A DNA stretch of 20,300 bases, taken from Oscillospiraceae bacterium (GTDB lineage Bacteria; Bacillota; Clostridia; Oscillospirales; Oscillospiraceae). The stretch spans positions 1 through 20,300 of the forward strand of contig JAHHSJ010000036.1 of NCBI GenBank assembly GCA_020025295.1. Direction: 5' to 3'. The number at the start of each line of letters is the position of its first letter. The first letter of the stretch is position 1. A model generated the notes under the pieces. That model was not told where the DNA came from. It searched no databases and saw only the letters and a list, made by a program, of their open reading frames with translations. Of the stretch, positions 7,526 to 15,662 are shown in pieces. The position numbers and the translations under genes were made by a program.

Positions 7526-8923
7526 ATGGACATTTTGTCTCTGAATCAGGTTTTGATGGGCATCCATGGTAAGCTGCTTGGAAAGGCAGATTTGGGTACC
7601 AATGTGCAGGCAGTCTGCACGGATAGCCGCAAAGTAGAGGAAAACAGCATCTTTATTCCTCTGGTCGGTGAAAATTTTGATGGCCATGACTATATTGATA
7701 TGGCTCTGAAAGCGGGTGCTGTGGGCTGCGTCACTGCCCGTGATATTGCAGAGGAGGATCGGATTCCCGGCAAGTTCTATATCCGGGTCGAAGATACTCA
7801 GCAGGCGCTGGGTGAGCTGGCCGCATATTATCGCAGCTGCTTCCATTTTCCTGTGATTGCGGTCACTGGCAGTGTGGGCAAGACCACTACGAAGGATATG
7901 GTGGCTGCCGTTCTGGGACAGAAGTACAATGTGCTGAAAACCGACGGCAATTTCAATAATAATATCGGCCTTCCTATGACCATTTTCCGTATGAACCATA
8001 CCCATGAGATTGCAGTGCTGGAAATGGGAATGAATCATGAGGGTGAAATCGACTATCTGACGAAGATTGCTCGTCCTGATGTGGCATTGATTACCAATAT
8101 CGGTGATGCGCACATCGAAAATCTGGGCAGCCGTGAGAACACCCTGAAGGCGAAGGCGGAAATCTTCAACGGCATGACTGCCGGTGGTGAAGCCGTGCTG
8201 AACGGCGACGATCCTCTGCTGCGAACCCTGTCCGGCGAGATCAAACAGCACATCACTTGGTGCGGTACCGGAAGAAACTGCCCTTGGCATGTGACGGATC
8301 TGGCTGAGCATTGGCAGGACCATGTGGAGTGCGTGCTTCATGCACCCGACACCTTCTGGATTCAGGAGATTCCCGGACTGGGCGGACATATGATTTATCC
8401 GGCTACCATGGCCGCCACTGTGGGCCGTATGTATGGTGTGTCGGACGAGATGATCCGCCGTGGTATTCTGGAGTTTGAGCCGACCAAGATGCGTATGGCT
8501 ATTCTCCACCGCAAGGATGACATTACGATTCTGAATGATACTTATAATGCCAATCCCCAGTCGATGCGGGCCGCCATTGAGATTCTGTCCAAGCAGGAGT
8601 GCAAGCGCCGTATCGCAGTTCTGGGCGACATGATGGAGTTGGGCGAGCTTGGACCCGGTCTCCATGCCAGCGTGGGCAAGTTTGTGGCAACGGCAGGCAT
8701 CGACTGCTTGATTACCGTGGGCAATCTGGGCGGCTGCATTGCCGATGGTGCGGAAGAGGGCTCGATTGAGATTCATCGCTGCGCCAATCAGGCAGAGGCT
8801 CAGATTGCACTCGCCAAGGCAGTCACTCCGGGCAGCACAGTTCTCGTGAAGGCCAGCCGAGGCATGAAATTTGAGCATTTGGTAGAGTATCTGACGGAAC
8901 TGACCGCGGAGAATGAAGCATGA
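7526..8923 (+). CDS. murF: UDP-N-acetylmuramoyl-tripeptide--D-alanyl-D-alanine ligase
   Basis: A 465-residue cytoplasmic Mur ligase that adds the D-Ala-D-Ala made by the upstream enzyme to UDP-MurNAc-tripeptide. An N-terminal UDP-binding domain (TDSRKV near 35) precedes the ATPase domain with the P loop GSVGKTTT at 115-122, TDGNFNNNIGLP, EMGMNHEGEI and ITNIGDAHIENLGS. The C-terminal domain has NDTYNANPQSM and LGDMMELG, which are diagnostic of MurF. Length is normal. AGAGGA lies about nine bases before ATG 7526. The last four bases overlap the start of the ABC-F gene as ATGA, so the two are probably translationally coupled. Confidence 0.96.
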   Translation: MDILSLNQVLMGIHGKLLGKADLGTNVQAVCTDSRKVEENSIFIPLVGENFDGHDYIDMALKAGAVGCVTARDIAEEDRIPGKFYIRVEDTQQALGELAAYYRSCFHFPVIAVTGSVGKTTTKDMVAAVLGQKYNVLKTDGNFNNNIGLPMTIFRMNHTHEIAVLEMGMNHEGEIDYLTKIARPDVALITNIGDAHIENLGSRENTLKAKAEIFNGMTAGGEAVLNGDDPLLRTLSGEIKQHITWCGTGRNCPWHVTDLAEHWQDHVECVLHAPDTFWIQEIPGLGGHMIYPATMAATVGRMYGVSDEMIRRGILEFEPTKMRMAILHRKDDITILNDTYNANPQSMRAAIEILSKQECKRRIAVLGDMMELGELGPGLHASVGKFVATAGIDCLITVGNLGGCIADGAEEGSIEIHRCANQAEAQIALAKAVTPGSTVLVKASRGMKFEHLVEYLTELTAENEA

Positions 8924-10812
8924 TTGATATTTCGGTCAATGACATTGTAAAGTCGTTCCAGATCGGTCAAACAGTGCTGAACGGAGTGTCCTTTCAGGTC
9001 AATGAGGGAGAGCGGGTCGGCATTCTGGGCAAGAATGGCTCGGGCAAGACCACGTTGTTCCGAATTTTGACCGGGGAGTACTTCGCCGACGAGGGAGAAG
9101 TGATGATTGCTCAGGGCAAACGGATTGGTCTGATCTCTCAGATTCCGGTCTACCCGGAAGAATATACCGTGGAAGATGTGCTGGATACGGCCTTTGAGCA
9201 TATCCATGCCATGGAAGCGGAGCTGTTGAAGATCACCGAGTGCATGGCGGCAGGGGAGAGCGATGAAGCCCTCCTGCACCGCTATGACCGACTGACCAGT
9301 GGTTTGGAAGTGGCCGGCGGCTATGATCTGGATGTGCGGGTCAATAAGGTGTGCAATGGTCTGGGCGTCACTCAGGAGATGCGTACCCGTCCTTTTTCCG
9401 CTCTGTCCGGCGGAGAAAAGACCCGCATCAACCTGTGCCGTCTGATTTTGGAGGATACGGACATCCTGCTGCTGGATGAGCCAACCAACCATCTGGATTT
9501 GCACGCAGTAGAGTGGTTGGAGGACTACGTGTCTCATTTTCGAGGCACGGTGCTGACCATCTCCCATGACCGTTACTTTCTGGACCGCTGTGTGGATCGC
9601 ATTGTGGCCCTCAATGAGGGCAAGGCGGAATTCTATTCCGGCAATTACAGCTTCTATGTCGTGGAAAAGGAACGCCGCTATCAGGAGCGCCTGAAACAGT
9701 ACGAAAAGGAACAGGCAGAGCTGGAGCGGCTGTCGGAAACAGTCCGTAAAATGCACGAGCACAATACGGAACACCTGCATAAACGCGCCTTCTCCATTGA
9801 GAAGCGTATGGCGAAGATGCAGACCGCCAATCGTCCCAAGCAGGAGCGAAATCTGCACACCGCGTTTCAGTCCCGTGACTTCCATGGTGATATGCTTTTC
9901 ACGGTGGAAGGTGTTTCCAAGGGATATGACGGCCGAACGCTATTTTCCGATCTGGAGCTGAGTGTGACCGGCGGTGAGCGTATTGCACTTTTGGGCGATA
10001 ACGGCACCGGTAAGTCTACCTTTTTGAAGATTCTCTTGAAGGAAGAAATGCCGGACAAGGGCTCGGTTCGCTTTGGCCCAACGGTTAAGGTGGGGTATCT
10101 GCCCCAGATCGTCCAGTTCGATCATCCGGAGCGCAGCCTTGTGGACACCATGATCTATGAGAAGGACTGCTCCGCACAGGAGGCACGCGATCAGCTGGGT
10201 AAATTCCGTTTTCAGGGCGAGGATGTGTTCAAGCCGGTTTCTGCTCTGTCCGGCGGTGAACTGTCCCGTTTGAAGCTTTGTATGCTGATGATGGACAGCA
10301 TCAATCTGCTGGTGCTGGACGAGCCCACTAACCATTTGGATGTGGCAAGCCGGGAGTGGATTGAAGAAGCAGTGGAACGCTTTGACGGCGCGCTGCTGTT
10401 CGTTTCTCATGACCGTTATTTTATCCGTCGATTTGCAAACCGTATCTGGACGCTGGAACAGGGCCAGATCACGGATTTCCGAGGCGATTATGAAGCGCTG
10501 AAGGCCAAGCAGGCCCGGGACGAAGAACTGCGCAGTGTAATCAAGCCTGCGGCTCAGAAGCCCAAGGCGCAAAAGCCCAAGGGCGGCGGCGGAACGAAGA
10601 ATCTGGAAAAACAGCTCCGTACCGTGGAACGGGAAATTTCCAAGGCGGAGGAAACTATCGCACAGCTGGATGCGGATATGGAGGCAAACGCCACCGATTA
10701 TCAGAAGCTGCAGGAGCTGGTGCAGGAAAAGAGTCAGGCTGAGGACGAACTTTCCACACTCTATGAGCAGTGGGAGGAGTTGTCCCTCACTTTGGAGGAA
10801 ACCAACGGATGA
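8920..10812 (+). CDS. ABC-F family ATP-binding protein (YdiF/Uup-like)
   Basis: A 630-residue soluble protein with two ATPase cassettes and no membrane helices. Cassette 1 has Walker A GKNGSGKTT (37-45), signature LSGGEKTR (from 162) and Walker B LLLDEPTNHLD (D186-E187). Cassette 2 has GDNGTGKST (359-367), LSGGELSR (from 443) and LDEPTNHLD (D467-E468). A charged helical linker of about 80 residues lies between them, and a Lys-rich stretch leads to a C-terminal coiled coil (about 560-630). ABC-F proteins act on the ribosome E site. The C-terminal coiled coil points to the housekeeping YdiF/Uup-like branch, though an antibiotic-protection role cannot be excluded. GGAG lies eight bases before the ATG, which overlaps the murF stop; the end overlaps the next start as ATGA. 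Confidence 0.9.
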   Translation: MIDISVNDIVKSFQIGQTVLNGVSFQVNEGERVGILGKNGSGKTTLFRILTGEYFADEGEVMIAQGKRIGLISQIPVYPEEYTVEDVLDTAFEHIHAMEAELLKITECMAAGESDEALLHRYDRLTSGLEVAGGYDLDVRVNKVCNGLGVTQEMRTRPFSALSGGEKTRINLCRLILEDTDILLLDEPTNHLDLHAVEWLEDYVSHFRGTVLTISHDRYFLDRCVDRIVALNEGKAEFYSGNYSFYVVEKERRYQERLKQYEKEQAELERLSETVRKMHEHNTEHLHKRAFSIEKRMAKMQTANRPKQERNLHTAFQSRDFHGDMLFTVEGVSKGYDGRTLFSDLELSVTGGERIALLGDNGTGKSTFLKILLKEEMPDKGSVRFGPTVKVGYLPQIVQFDHPERSLVDTMIYEKDCSAQEARDQLGKFRFQGEDVFKPVSALSGGELSRLKLCMLMMDSINLLVLDEPTNHLDVASREWIEEAVERFDGALLFVSHDRYFIRRFANRIWTLEQGQITDFRGDYEALKAKQARDEELRSVIKPAAQKPKAQKPKGGGGTKNLEKQLRTVEREISKAEETIAQLDADMEANATDYQKLQELVQEKSQAEDELSTLYEQWEELSLTLEETNG

Positions 10813-11393
10813 AATTCGTTTGCCGAGCTGTTGCGGCTCTGTTGGCAGTCGCCTTGCTGCTGTTTGCGGTGCTGGAAGCCATTGTGCTGATCGGATGCCG
10901 GGACGATGCGGAGCGGGATGCTCCGGTGGTGATTGTGCTGGGCGCTAAGGTGTGGCCCAACGGTCCGTCTCCGGCAATGATTCGGAGATTGGAAAAAGCG
11001 CTGGAATATTACCGTGTTCATCCCGATGCGACGCTGATCGTGTCGGGTGGACAGGGTTCCGATGAGCCGGAAAGCGAAGCAAAAGCCATGCGGGATTATC
11101 TGGTGAAGGCGGGCGTTCCGGAAGATCGGATTATTCTGGAGGATTGTTCCACCAGCACGGCGGAAAACCTGCGATTTTCTAAAGAACTGATGCAGCAGCA
11201 CGGCTTTCAGCCGGAAACCACGCCTGTGGTGATCGTGAGTAATTCTTTCCATCTGGCCCGGGTCCGTATGCTGGCTAAGCGCTGCGGATTGGATGCCGAT
11301 ACGCTGGGGGCGCCTATGCCGGATGTGAAGTCGGCATTGTATTCTTACACCAGAGAAGCCCTTGCACTGTTGAATTCGTTTTTATTTCATTGA
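10809..11393 (+). CDS. YdcF family protein (DUF218, SanA-like)
   Basis: A 194-residue protein with one N-terminal membrane helix (about 4-27), predicted to place the rest outside the membrane. The DUF218 fold is recognisable from VIVLGAKVWPNGPSPAM, LIVSGGQGSDE, the acidic segment ESEAKAM, EDCSTSTAENL and VVIVSNSFHLARVRM. The family includes SanA and ElyC, which are linked to envelope integrity and lipid-carrier metabolism, but its biochemistry is unclear. GGAGG at 10794-10798 is ten bases before the ATG, which overlaps the ABC-F stop. The stop lies 8 bases before prfA. Its place downstream of ddl and murF fits an envelope role, but that is inference. Confidence 0.88.
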   Translation: MKFVCRAVAALLAVALLLFAVLEAIVLIGCRDDAERDAPVVIVLGAKVWPNGPSPAMIRRLEKALEYYRVHPDATLIVSGGQGSDEPESEAKAMRDYLVKAGVPEDRIILEDCSTSTAENLRFSKELMQQHGFQPETTPVVIVSNSFHLARVRMLAKRCGLDADTLGAPMPDVKSALYSYTREALALLNSFLFH

Positions 11394-11401
11394 GGAATGC
11401 T

Positions 11402-12481
11402 ATGACAGAACGACTGGAACAACTGAATCAGCGTTACGATGAATTGTCCGCCCGGCTCTCTGCCCCGGAGACCTATGAGGACCCGGCGCTGGTGGCAAAG
11501 CTGAACAAGGAACAGCGCGAGCTGGAGCCGGTTGTGATGTGTTATCGTCAGCTGCAATCGGTGCAGCGTGTGGCAGATGATTTGGTCCAGCTGATGCACG
11601 ACGGGGATCCGGCGCTGCAGGAGATGGCAAAGGAAGAATATGCGGATCACAAGTATCAGATCGACATTTTGCAGAAGAAGCTGAGTCTGCTGCTTTTACC
11701 GAAGGACCCGGACGATGACCGAGATGTCATTATGGAAATCCGAGCCGGTGTTGGCGGGGAAGAGGCAGCACTGTTTGCCCACTCGCTCCATCGGATGTAT
11801 ACCATGTATGCCGCAGCGGCAGGGTTCACCACGGAGGTGGTGAGCTTGAATACCACAGAGCTGGGCGGTGTCAAGGAAGTGGTGTTCACCGTGTCCGGGG
11901 AAGGTGCATACGCTCGTTTGAAGTACGAAAGCGGAGTCCATCGGGTCCAGCGTGTCCCGGAAACCGAGTCTGGAGGCCGAATTCATACATCTACCGTCAC
12001 GGTAGCAGTGCTGCCGCAGGTGGATGATGTGGAATTTGACCTTGATATGAGTGAGATTCGCATTGATACCTTCCGATCCTCTGGTGCCGGCGGACAGCAC
12101 ATCAATAAGACGGAATCCGCCATTCGTGTGACCCACATTCCCACAGGAACGGTAGTGGAGTGTCAGGATGAGCGGAGCCAGTATAAAAACAAAGCCCGTG
12201 CCCTCAGCGTTTTGCGCTCTCGACTGTACGAAGCCAAGCGTATGGAGCAGGAGAGCACCATTTCCGCACAGCGGCGCAGTCAGGTGGGCAGCGGAATGCG
12301 GAATGAGCGGATACGCACCTATAATTTTCCGCAGGGTAGAGTGACCGATCATCGTATCGGTCTGACGATTTACCAAATTGAGTCGGTGATGGATGGTAAT
12401 TTGAACCCCATTCTGGATGCTCTGGCAAACGCCGATCGAGCCGAGCAGTTGAGCCGACAGGGAGAAGGCGGCATAGAATGA
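11402..12481 (+). CDS. prfA: Peptide chain release factor 1
   Basis: A 359-residue class I release factor that reads UAA and UAG stop codons and triggers peptide release. The GGQ motif is at 230-232 within SSGAGGQHINKTESAIR. The codon-recognition PxT motif is PET at 186-188, within HRVQRVPETES, which marks RF1 rather than RF2. No programmed frameshift is present. GAGGA lies five bases before ATG 11402. The gene usually has prmC, the methyltransferase for the GGQ glutamine, directly downstream in many Firmicutes; here the next gene is the Sua5-CoaE fusion and prmC is absent from the window. The stop overlaps the next start as ATGA (12478-12481). Confidence 0.96.
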   Translation: MTERLEQLNQRYDELSARLSAPETYEDPALVAKLNKEQRELEPVVMCYRQLQSVQRVADDLVQLMHDGDPALQEMAKEEYADHKYQIDILQKKLSLLLLPKDPDDDRDVIMEIRAGVGGEEAALFAHSLHRMYTMYAAAAGFTTEVVSLNTTELGGVKEVVFTVSGEGAYARLKYESGVHRVQRVPETESGGRIHTSTVTVAVLPQVDDVEFDLDMSEIRIDTFRSSGAGGQHINKTESAIRVTHIPTGTVVECQDERSQYKNKARALSVLRSRLYEAKRMEQESTISAQRRSQVGSGMRNERIRTYNFPQGRVTDHRIGLTIYQIESVMDGNLNPILDALANADRAEQLSRQGEGGIE

Positions 12482-14139
12482 CCACAGTATGTTATAATAT
12501 GACGGGACCGGAGCTGGACCGTGAAGCCATTGCCCATGCGGCACAGGTGATCCGGGAAGGCGGACTTGTGGCGATTCCCACAGAGACGGTGTACGGATTG
12601 GGCGCAAATGCGTTGAATCCGGAGGCGGTCAAGCGGATTTATGAGGCGAAGGGACGCCCTTCCGACAATCCGCTGATCCTGCATATCCCCGGCCCGGAAT
12701 GGCTGGAACGCTATTGCGAGCGTGTGCCGGAGAGCGCCTATCGGCTGGCGGAGGAATTCTGGCCCGGACCGCTGACCATGATCCTGCCCAGAAAGGACAT
12801 CGTCCCGGATCGAACCACCGGCGGCTTGGATACGGTGGGTATCCGCTGCCCGAACCATCCGGTGACCTTGGCACTGATTGAGGCGGCAGACCTTCCGATT
12901 GCCGCACCCAGCGCCAATACCTCCGGACGGCCCAGCTGCACCGCAGCAGATCATGTGCTGGAGGATATGGACGGCAAAATCGAGTGTATTCTGGACGGAG
13001 GCCCATGTAGTGTGGGTGTGGAATCCACGATTATCGACCTGACCTGTGAGCCGCCCAGACTCCTGCGTCCCGGCGGACTCCCGCTGGAGGAGCTGGAACG
13101 GGTGCTGGGCACGGTGGAAGTGGATGCCGTGGTGACCCGGCAGATGGGCGAAGGGGAGAGACCCAGAGCTCCCGGTATGAAATACCGCCATTATGCACCC
13201 CATGCCCCGGTGACCGCAGTGACCGGCGCTCCGGCTGCGTCGGCGCAGTACATTCTGGAGCATCTGGATGCGCAGGATGGCGTTATTTGCTATGATGAGT
13301 TTGCACCGCTGTTCCCGAATGCAGAGGTGCAGTGCATCGGCTCGCTCCAGAACAAAGGGGAGCAGGCCCGGCGTGTCTTTGACGCCCTTCGCAGCTTTGA
13401 CCATACTCAGGTGACCAAAATTCTGGCCCAGTGCCCGGATTCTACGGGCCTTGGTTTGGCAATTGGCAATCGGCTCAAGAAAGCGGCCGGCTTCCATGTG
13501 GTGGATGTGACGGGCGAAAACCGTCCGAACCCCGGTTTCCGTGTCATCGGCATCACCGGCGGCAGCGGAACAGGCAAAACTACGGCCCTGCGTGTGCTGG
13601 GTGCCATGGGTGTGGCAGTGATTGACTGTGATCAGGTCTACCATGAGCTGCTGCTCAGTTCTTCTGAACTGAGAGCGGAACTTCAGGCTGTCTTCGGCAA
13701 TGTGTTTGACGGCGACCGGCTCAACCGAAAGCAGCTGGGCGAAGTGGTGTACCATGACCCGACGGCGCTGGAACGGCTGAATACCATCACCCATAAATAT
13801 GTGATTTCTGAGGTAAAGGCACAGGTAGAGGACGCAAAGCGTGCCGGAATGGCCGGAGCTGCCATTGACGCCATTTTGCTGCTGGAAAGCGGGCTTGGCG
13901 ACCTGTGCGATGTGACTGTGGGCGTCACCGCACCGCTGGAGCAGCGGATTTGTCGGCTGATGGAACGGGATCACATTACCAAATCGTATGCTCGCTCCCG
14001 GATTGACGCGCAGCAGCCGGAGCAGTATTATAAAGAAAACTGTACCTGCCTGCTGGAGAACTGCGGTTCTCCGAAGGCGTTTGCAGAAGCATCTGAAACG
14101 CTGTTTCAGAAGATCATGGAGGTAAAAGATCATGAGTGA
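12478..14139 (+). CDS. sua5-coaE: Fused threonylcarbamoyl-AMP synthase (Sua5/TsaC) and dephospho-CoA kinase (CoaE)
   Basis: A 553-residue two-domain protein in one uninterrupted frame. Residues about 1-350 form a complete Sua5: the YrdC-type catalytic domain with PTETVYGLGANAL, KGRPSDNPLI and PSANTSGRPS, then the linker APGMKYRHYAP (about 231-241) and the C-terminal Sua5 domain. This enzyme makes threonylcarbamoyl-AMP for the t6A37 tRNA modification. Residues about 354-553 form a full-length CoaE with P loop GGSGTGKT at 361-368, DCDQVYHEL, the LNTITHKYV segment and RIDAQQPEQ; it makes coenzyme A by phosphorylating dephospho-CoA. The two are joined by about 15 residues (DVTGENRPNPGF) with no stop or ribosome binding site between them. 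The start overlaps the prfA stop, and the end overlaps the next gene by 8 bases. Both activities appear intact; any functional link between them is unknown. Confidence 0.88.
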   Translation: MTTVCYNMTGPELDREAIAHAAQVIREGGLVAIPTETVYGLGANALNPEAVKRIYEAKGRPSDNPLILHIPGPEWLERYCERVPESAYRLAEEFWPGPLTMILPRKDIVPDRTTGGLDTVGIRCPNHPVTLALIEAADLPIAAPSANTSGRPSCTAADHVLEDMDGKIECILDGGPCSVGVESTIIDLTCEPPRLLRPGGLPLEELERVLGTVEVDAVVTRQMGEGERPRAPGMKYRHYAPHAPVTAVTGAPAASAQYILEHLDAQDGVICYDEFAPLFPNAEVQCIGSLQNKGEQARRVFDALRSFDHTQVTKILAQCPDSTGLGLAIGNRLKKAAGFHVVDVTGENRPNPGFRVIGITGGSGTGKTTALRVLGAMGVAVIDCDQVYHELLLSSSELRAELQAVFGNVFDGDRLNRKQLGEVVYHDPTALERLNTITHKYVISEVKAQVEDAKRAGMAGAAIDAILLLESGLGDLCDVTVGVTAPLEQRICRLMERDHITKSYARSRIDAQQPEQYYKENCTCLLENCGSPKAFAEASETLFQKIMEVKDHE

Positions 14140-15535
14140 ACAGAAAAAAGCATGGGAAGAGCGCAAGCAGGCGCTGTTTCTGGATAAGAAGTCTGGCTAT
14201 GATGTGATTGACGAAAAGACCATCGACGCCATGAACGAGTATTGCGAAGGCTACAAGAAGTTCTTGGATGACGCTAAGATTGAGCGTGAGGCAGTCAAGG
14301 CAGCCATTGCTCTGGCTGAGGCAAAGGGCTTTGTTCCCTTCGTGCGCGGTATGTCCCTGAAGGCCGGCGATAAGGTCTATTACAACAACCGCAATAAGAG
14401 CCTGATGCTGGCCGTCATCGGCGAGGCATCTCTGGCTGAGGGCGTGCAGATCGGCGCTGCCCATGTTGATTCCCCCCGTCTGGATCTGAAGCCCTATCCC
14501 GTCTATGAGGACGGCGATATCGCTATGATGAAGACTCACTACTATGGCGGTATCCGCAAGTATCAGTGGCTGTCCACTCCCATGGCTCTGCACGGAGTTG
14601 TGGTGCGTAAGGACGGCACCACCGTGCAGATCAATATCGGTGATAAGCCCGGCGATCCCGTTGTGGTCATTCCCGATCTGCTGCCCCATCTGGCCGGCGA
14701 GCAGTCCGGTAAGCCTGTGAGCTCTGCCTTTGAGGGTGAAAACCTGAACCTGTTCGTTGGTTCCCGTCCCTATCCCGAGTCTGAGGGCTCCGGCCGTTTC
14801 AAGCTGTATGTGCTGGATCTGCTGAACAAGGAGTACGGCATCACTGAGGCTGACTTCCTGTCCGCCGAGATCTGCGCTGTTCCTGCCTATAACGCAGTGG
14901 ATGTGGGTCTGGATCGCTCCATGGTGGGCGCTTACGGTCAGGATGACCATGTCTGCGCCTATGCCTCTCTGATGGGCCTGCTGGACGCAGAGAAGCGTCA
15001 TAAGACCGGCGTCTGCATTCTGGCAGACAAGGAAGAGGTCGGCTCTATGGGCGTGAGCGGTATGCAGTCTGACGCCTTTGATACCTTCATCTCCGATCTG
15101 TGCGACACTCAGGGTGTCAGCCTGAAGGAGTGCTTCGAGCATTCGTTCTGCCTGTCCTCTGATGTTACCGCTTGCTACGATCCCAACTATGCCGGCGTGT
15201 ACGATCCCCGTAACAGCAGCTACATCAATCAGGGTGTCAGCCTGTGCAAGTACACCGGTTCCCGCGGCAAGGGCGGCTGCAACGATGCTTCCGCTGAGGT
15301 CATGGGCTATGTCCGCCGTATCTTTGAGGAGAATGGCGTGCTGTGGAGCGTGGCTGAACTGGGCAAGGTGGACGCCGGCGGCGGCGGAACCGTGGCTCTC
15401 TATATGTCCAACCGCAACATTGACACCGTGGATGCCGGCACTCCTGTGCTGGGTATGCATGCTCCCTTCGAGGTCACCGGCAAGCTGGATTGCTATATGA
15501 CCTACCGTGCAATGAAGGCAATCTTCGAGCAGTAA
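14132..15535 (+). CDS. M18 family aminopeptidase
   Basis: A 467-residue cytoplasmic zinc aminopeptidase that removes N-terminal residues from peptides. The metal and catalytic positions expected for M18 are present: AHVDSPRLD (H111, D113), QDDHVCAY (D271-D272), DKEEVGS (D299, E301, E302), SSDVTACYDP (D344) and GMHAPFE (H443). GGAGG at 14118-14122 is nine bases before ATG 14132, inside the end of the CoaE domain, so the genes overlap by 8 bases. Codon use differs from its neighbours, with CCC, TCC, GCC and GAG favoured where upstream genes use CCG and mixed Glu codons, which suggests high expression. It is the last gene of the ddl operon and precedes a strong terminator. Confidence 0.92.
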   Translation: MSEQKKAWEERKQALFLDKKSGYDVIDEKTIDAMNEYCEGYKKFLDDAKIEREAVKAAIALAEAKGFVPFVRGMSLKAGDKVYYNNRNKSLMLAVIGEASLAEGVQIGAAHVDSPRLDLKPYPVYEDGDIAMMKTHYYGGIRKYQWLSTPMALHGVVVRKDGTTVQINIGDKPGDPVVVIPDLLPHLAGEQSGKPVSSAFEGENLNLFVGSRPYPESEGSGRFKLYVLDLLNKEYGITEADFLSAEICAVPAYNAVDVGLDRSMVGAYGQDDHVCAYASLMGLLDAEKRHKTGVCILADKEEVGSMGVSGMQSDAFDTFISDLCDTQGVSLKECFEHSFCLSSDVTACYDPNYAGVYDPRNSSYINQGVSLCKYTGSRGKGGCNDASAEVMGYVRRIFEENGVLWSVAELGKVDAGGGGTVALYMSNRNIDTVDAGTPVLGMHAPFEVTGKLDCYMTYRAMKAIFEQ

Positions 15536-15549
15536 TCTTTGTATTTCCT

Positions 15550-15581
15550 GCGGCGCTCTGAGTTTCAGAGCGCCGCTTTTT
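15550..15581 (+). terminator. Strong Rho-independent terminator of the ddl operon
   Basis: GCGGCGCTCTGA (15550-15561) pairs perfectly with TCAGAGCGCCGC (15565-15576), a 12-bp GC-rich stem with a three-base loop GTT, followed by TTTTT (15577-15581). It begins 15 bases after the aminopeptidase stop. Confidence 0.94.
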
Positions 15582-15597
15582 GCGTTTGGAAAAAGAG

Positions 15598-15626
15598 TGG
15601 AAATATATCGCCTTTTATGTTAATAT
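15598..15626 (+). promoter_or_regulatory. Probable promoter of the uppP-ftsK operon
   Basis: A -35-like TGGAAA (15598-15603), a 17-base spacer and TAATAT (15621-15626) with an extended TG element at 15618-15619. Both boxes match four of six consensus bases, and the extended element helps. Transcription would begin near 15633. Several overlapping AT-rich -10 alternatives exist nearby, so the exact register is uncertain. Confidence 0.5.
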
Positions 15627-15662
15627 AAATAAGTATTACTATGCTGTCATGGAGGGTATGTT

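Noticed and set aside
8920..10812. ABC-F protein as an antibiotic-resistance determinant
   Set aside because: The C-terminal coiled coil and housekeeping operon context fit YdiF/Uup-like proteins better; no resistance context or regulatory leader peptide is visible.
13654..13673. 8-bp perfect hairpin with a TTCT loop inside the CoaE domain
   Set aside because: It is short, has no T run and no special position, so chance in a Ser/Leu/Glu coding stretch is enough.
12370..14166. 598-codon open frame on the minus strand opposite sua5-coaE
   Set aside because: It is an antisense shadow of a well-supported gene; its translation has no recognisable domain and no ribosome binding site or promoter is evident.
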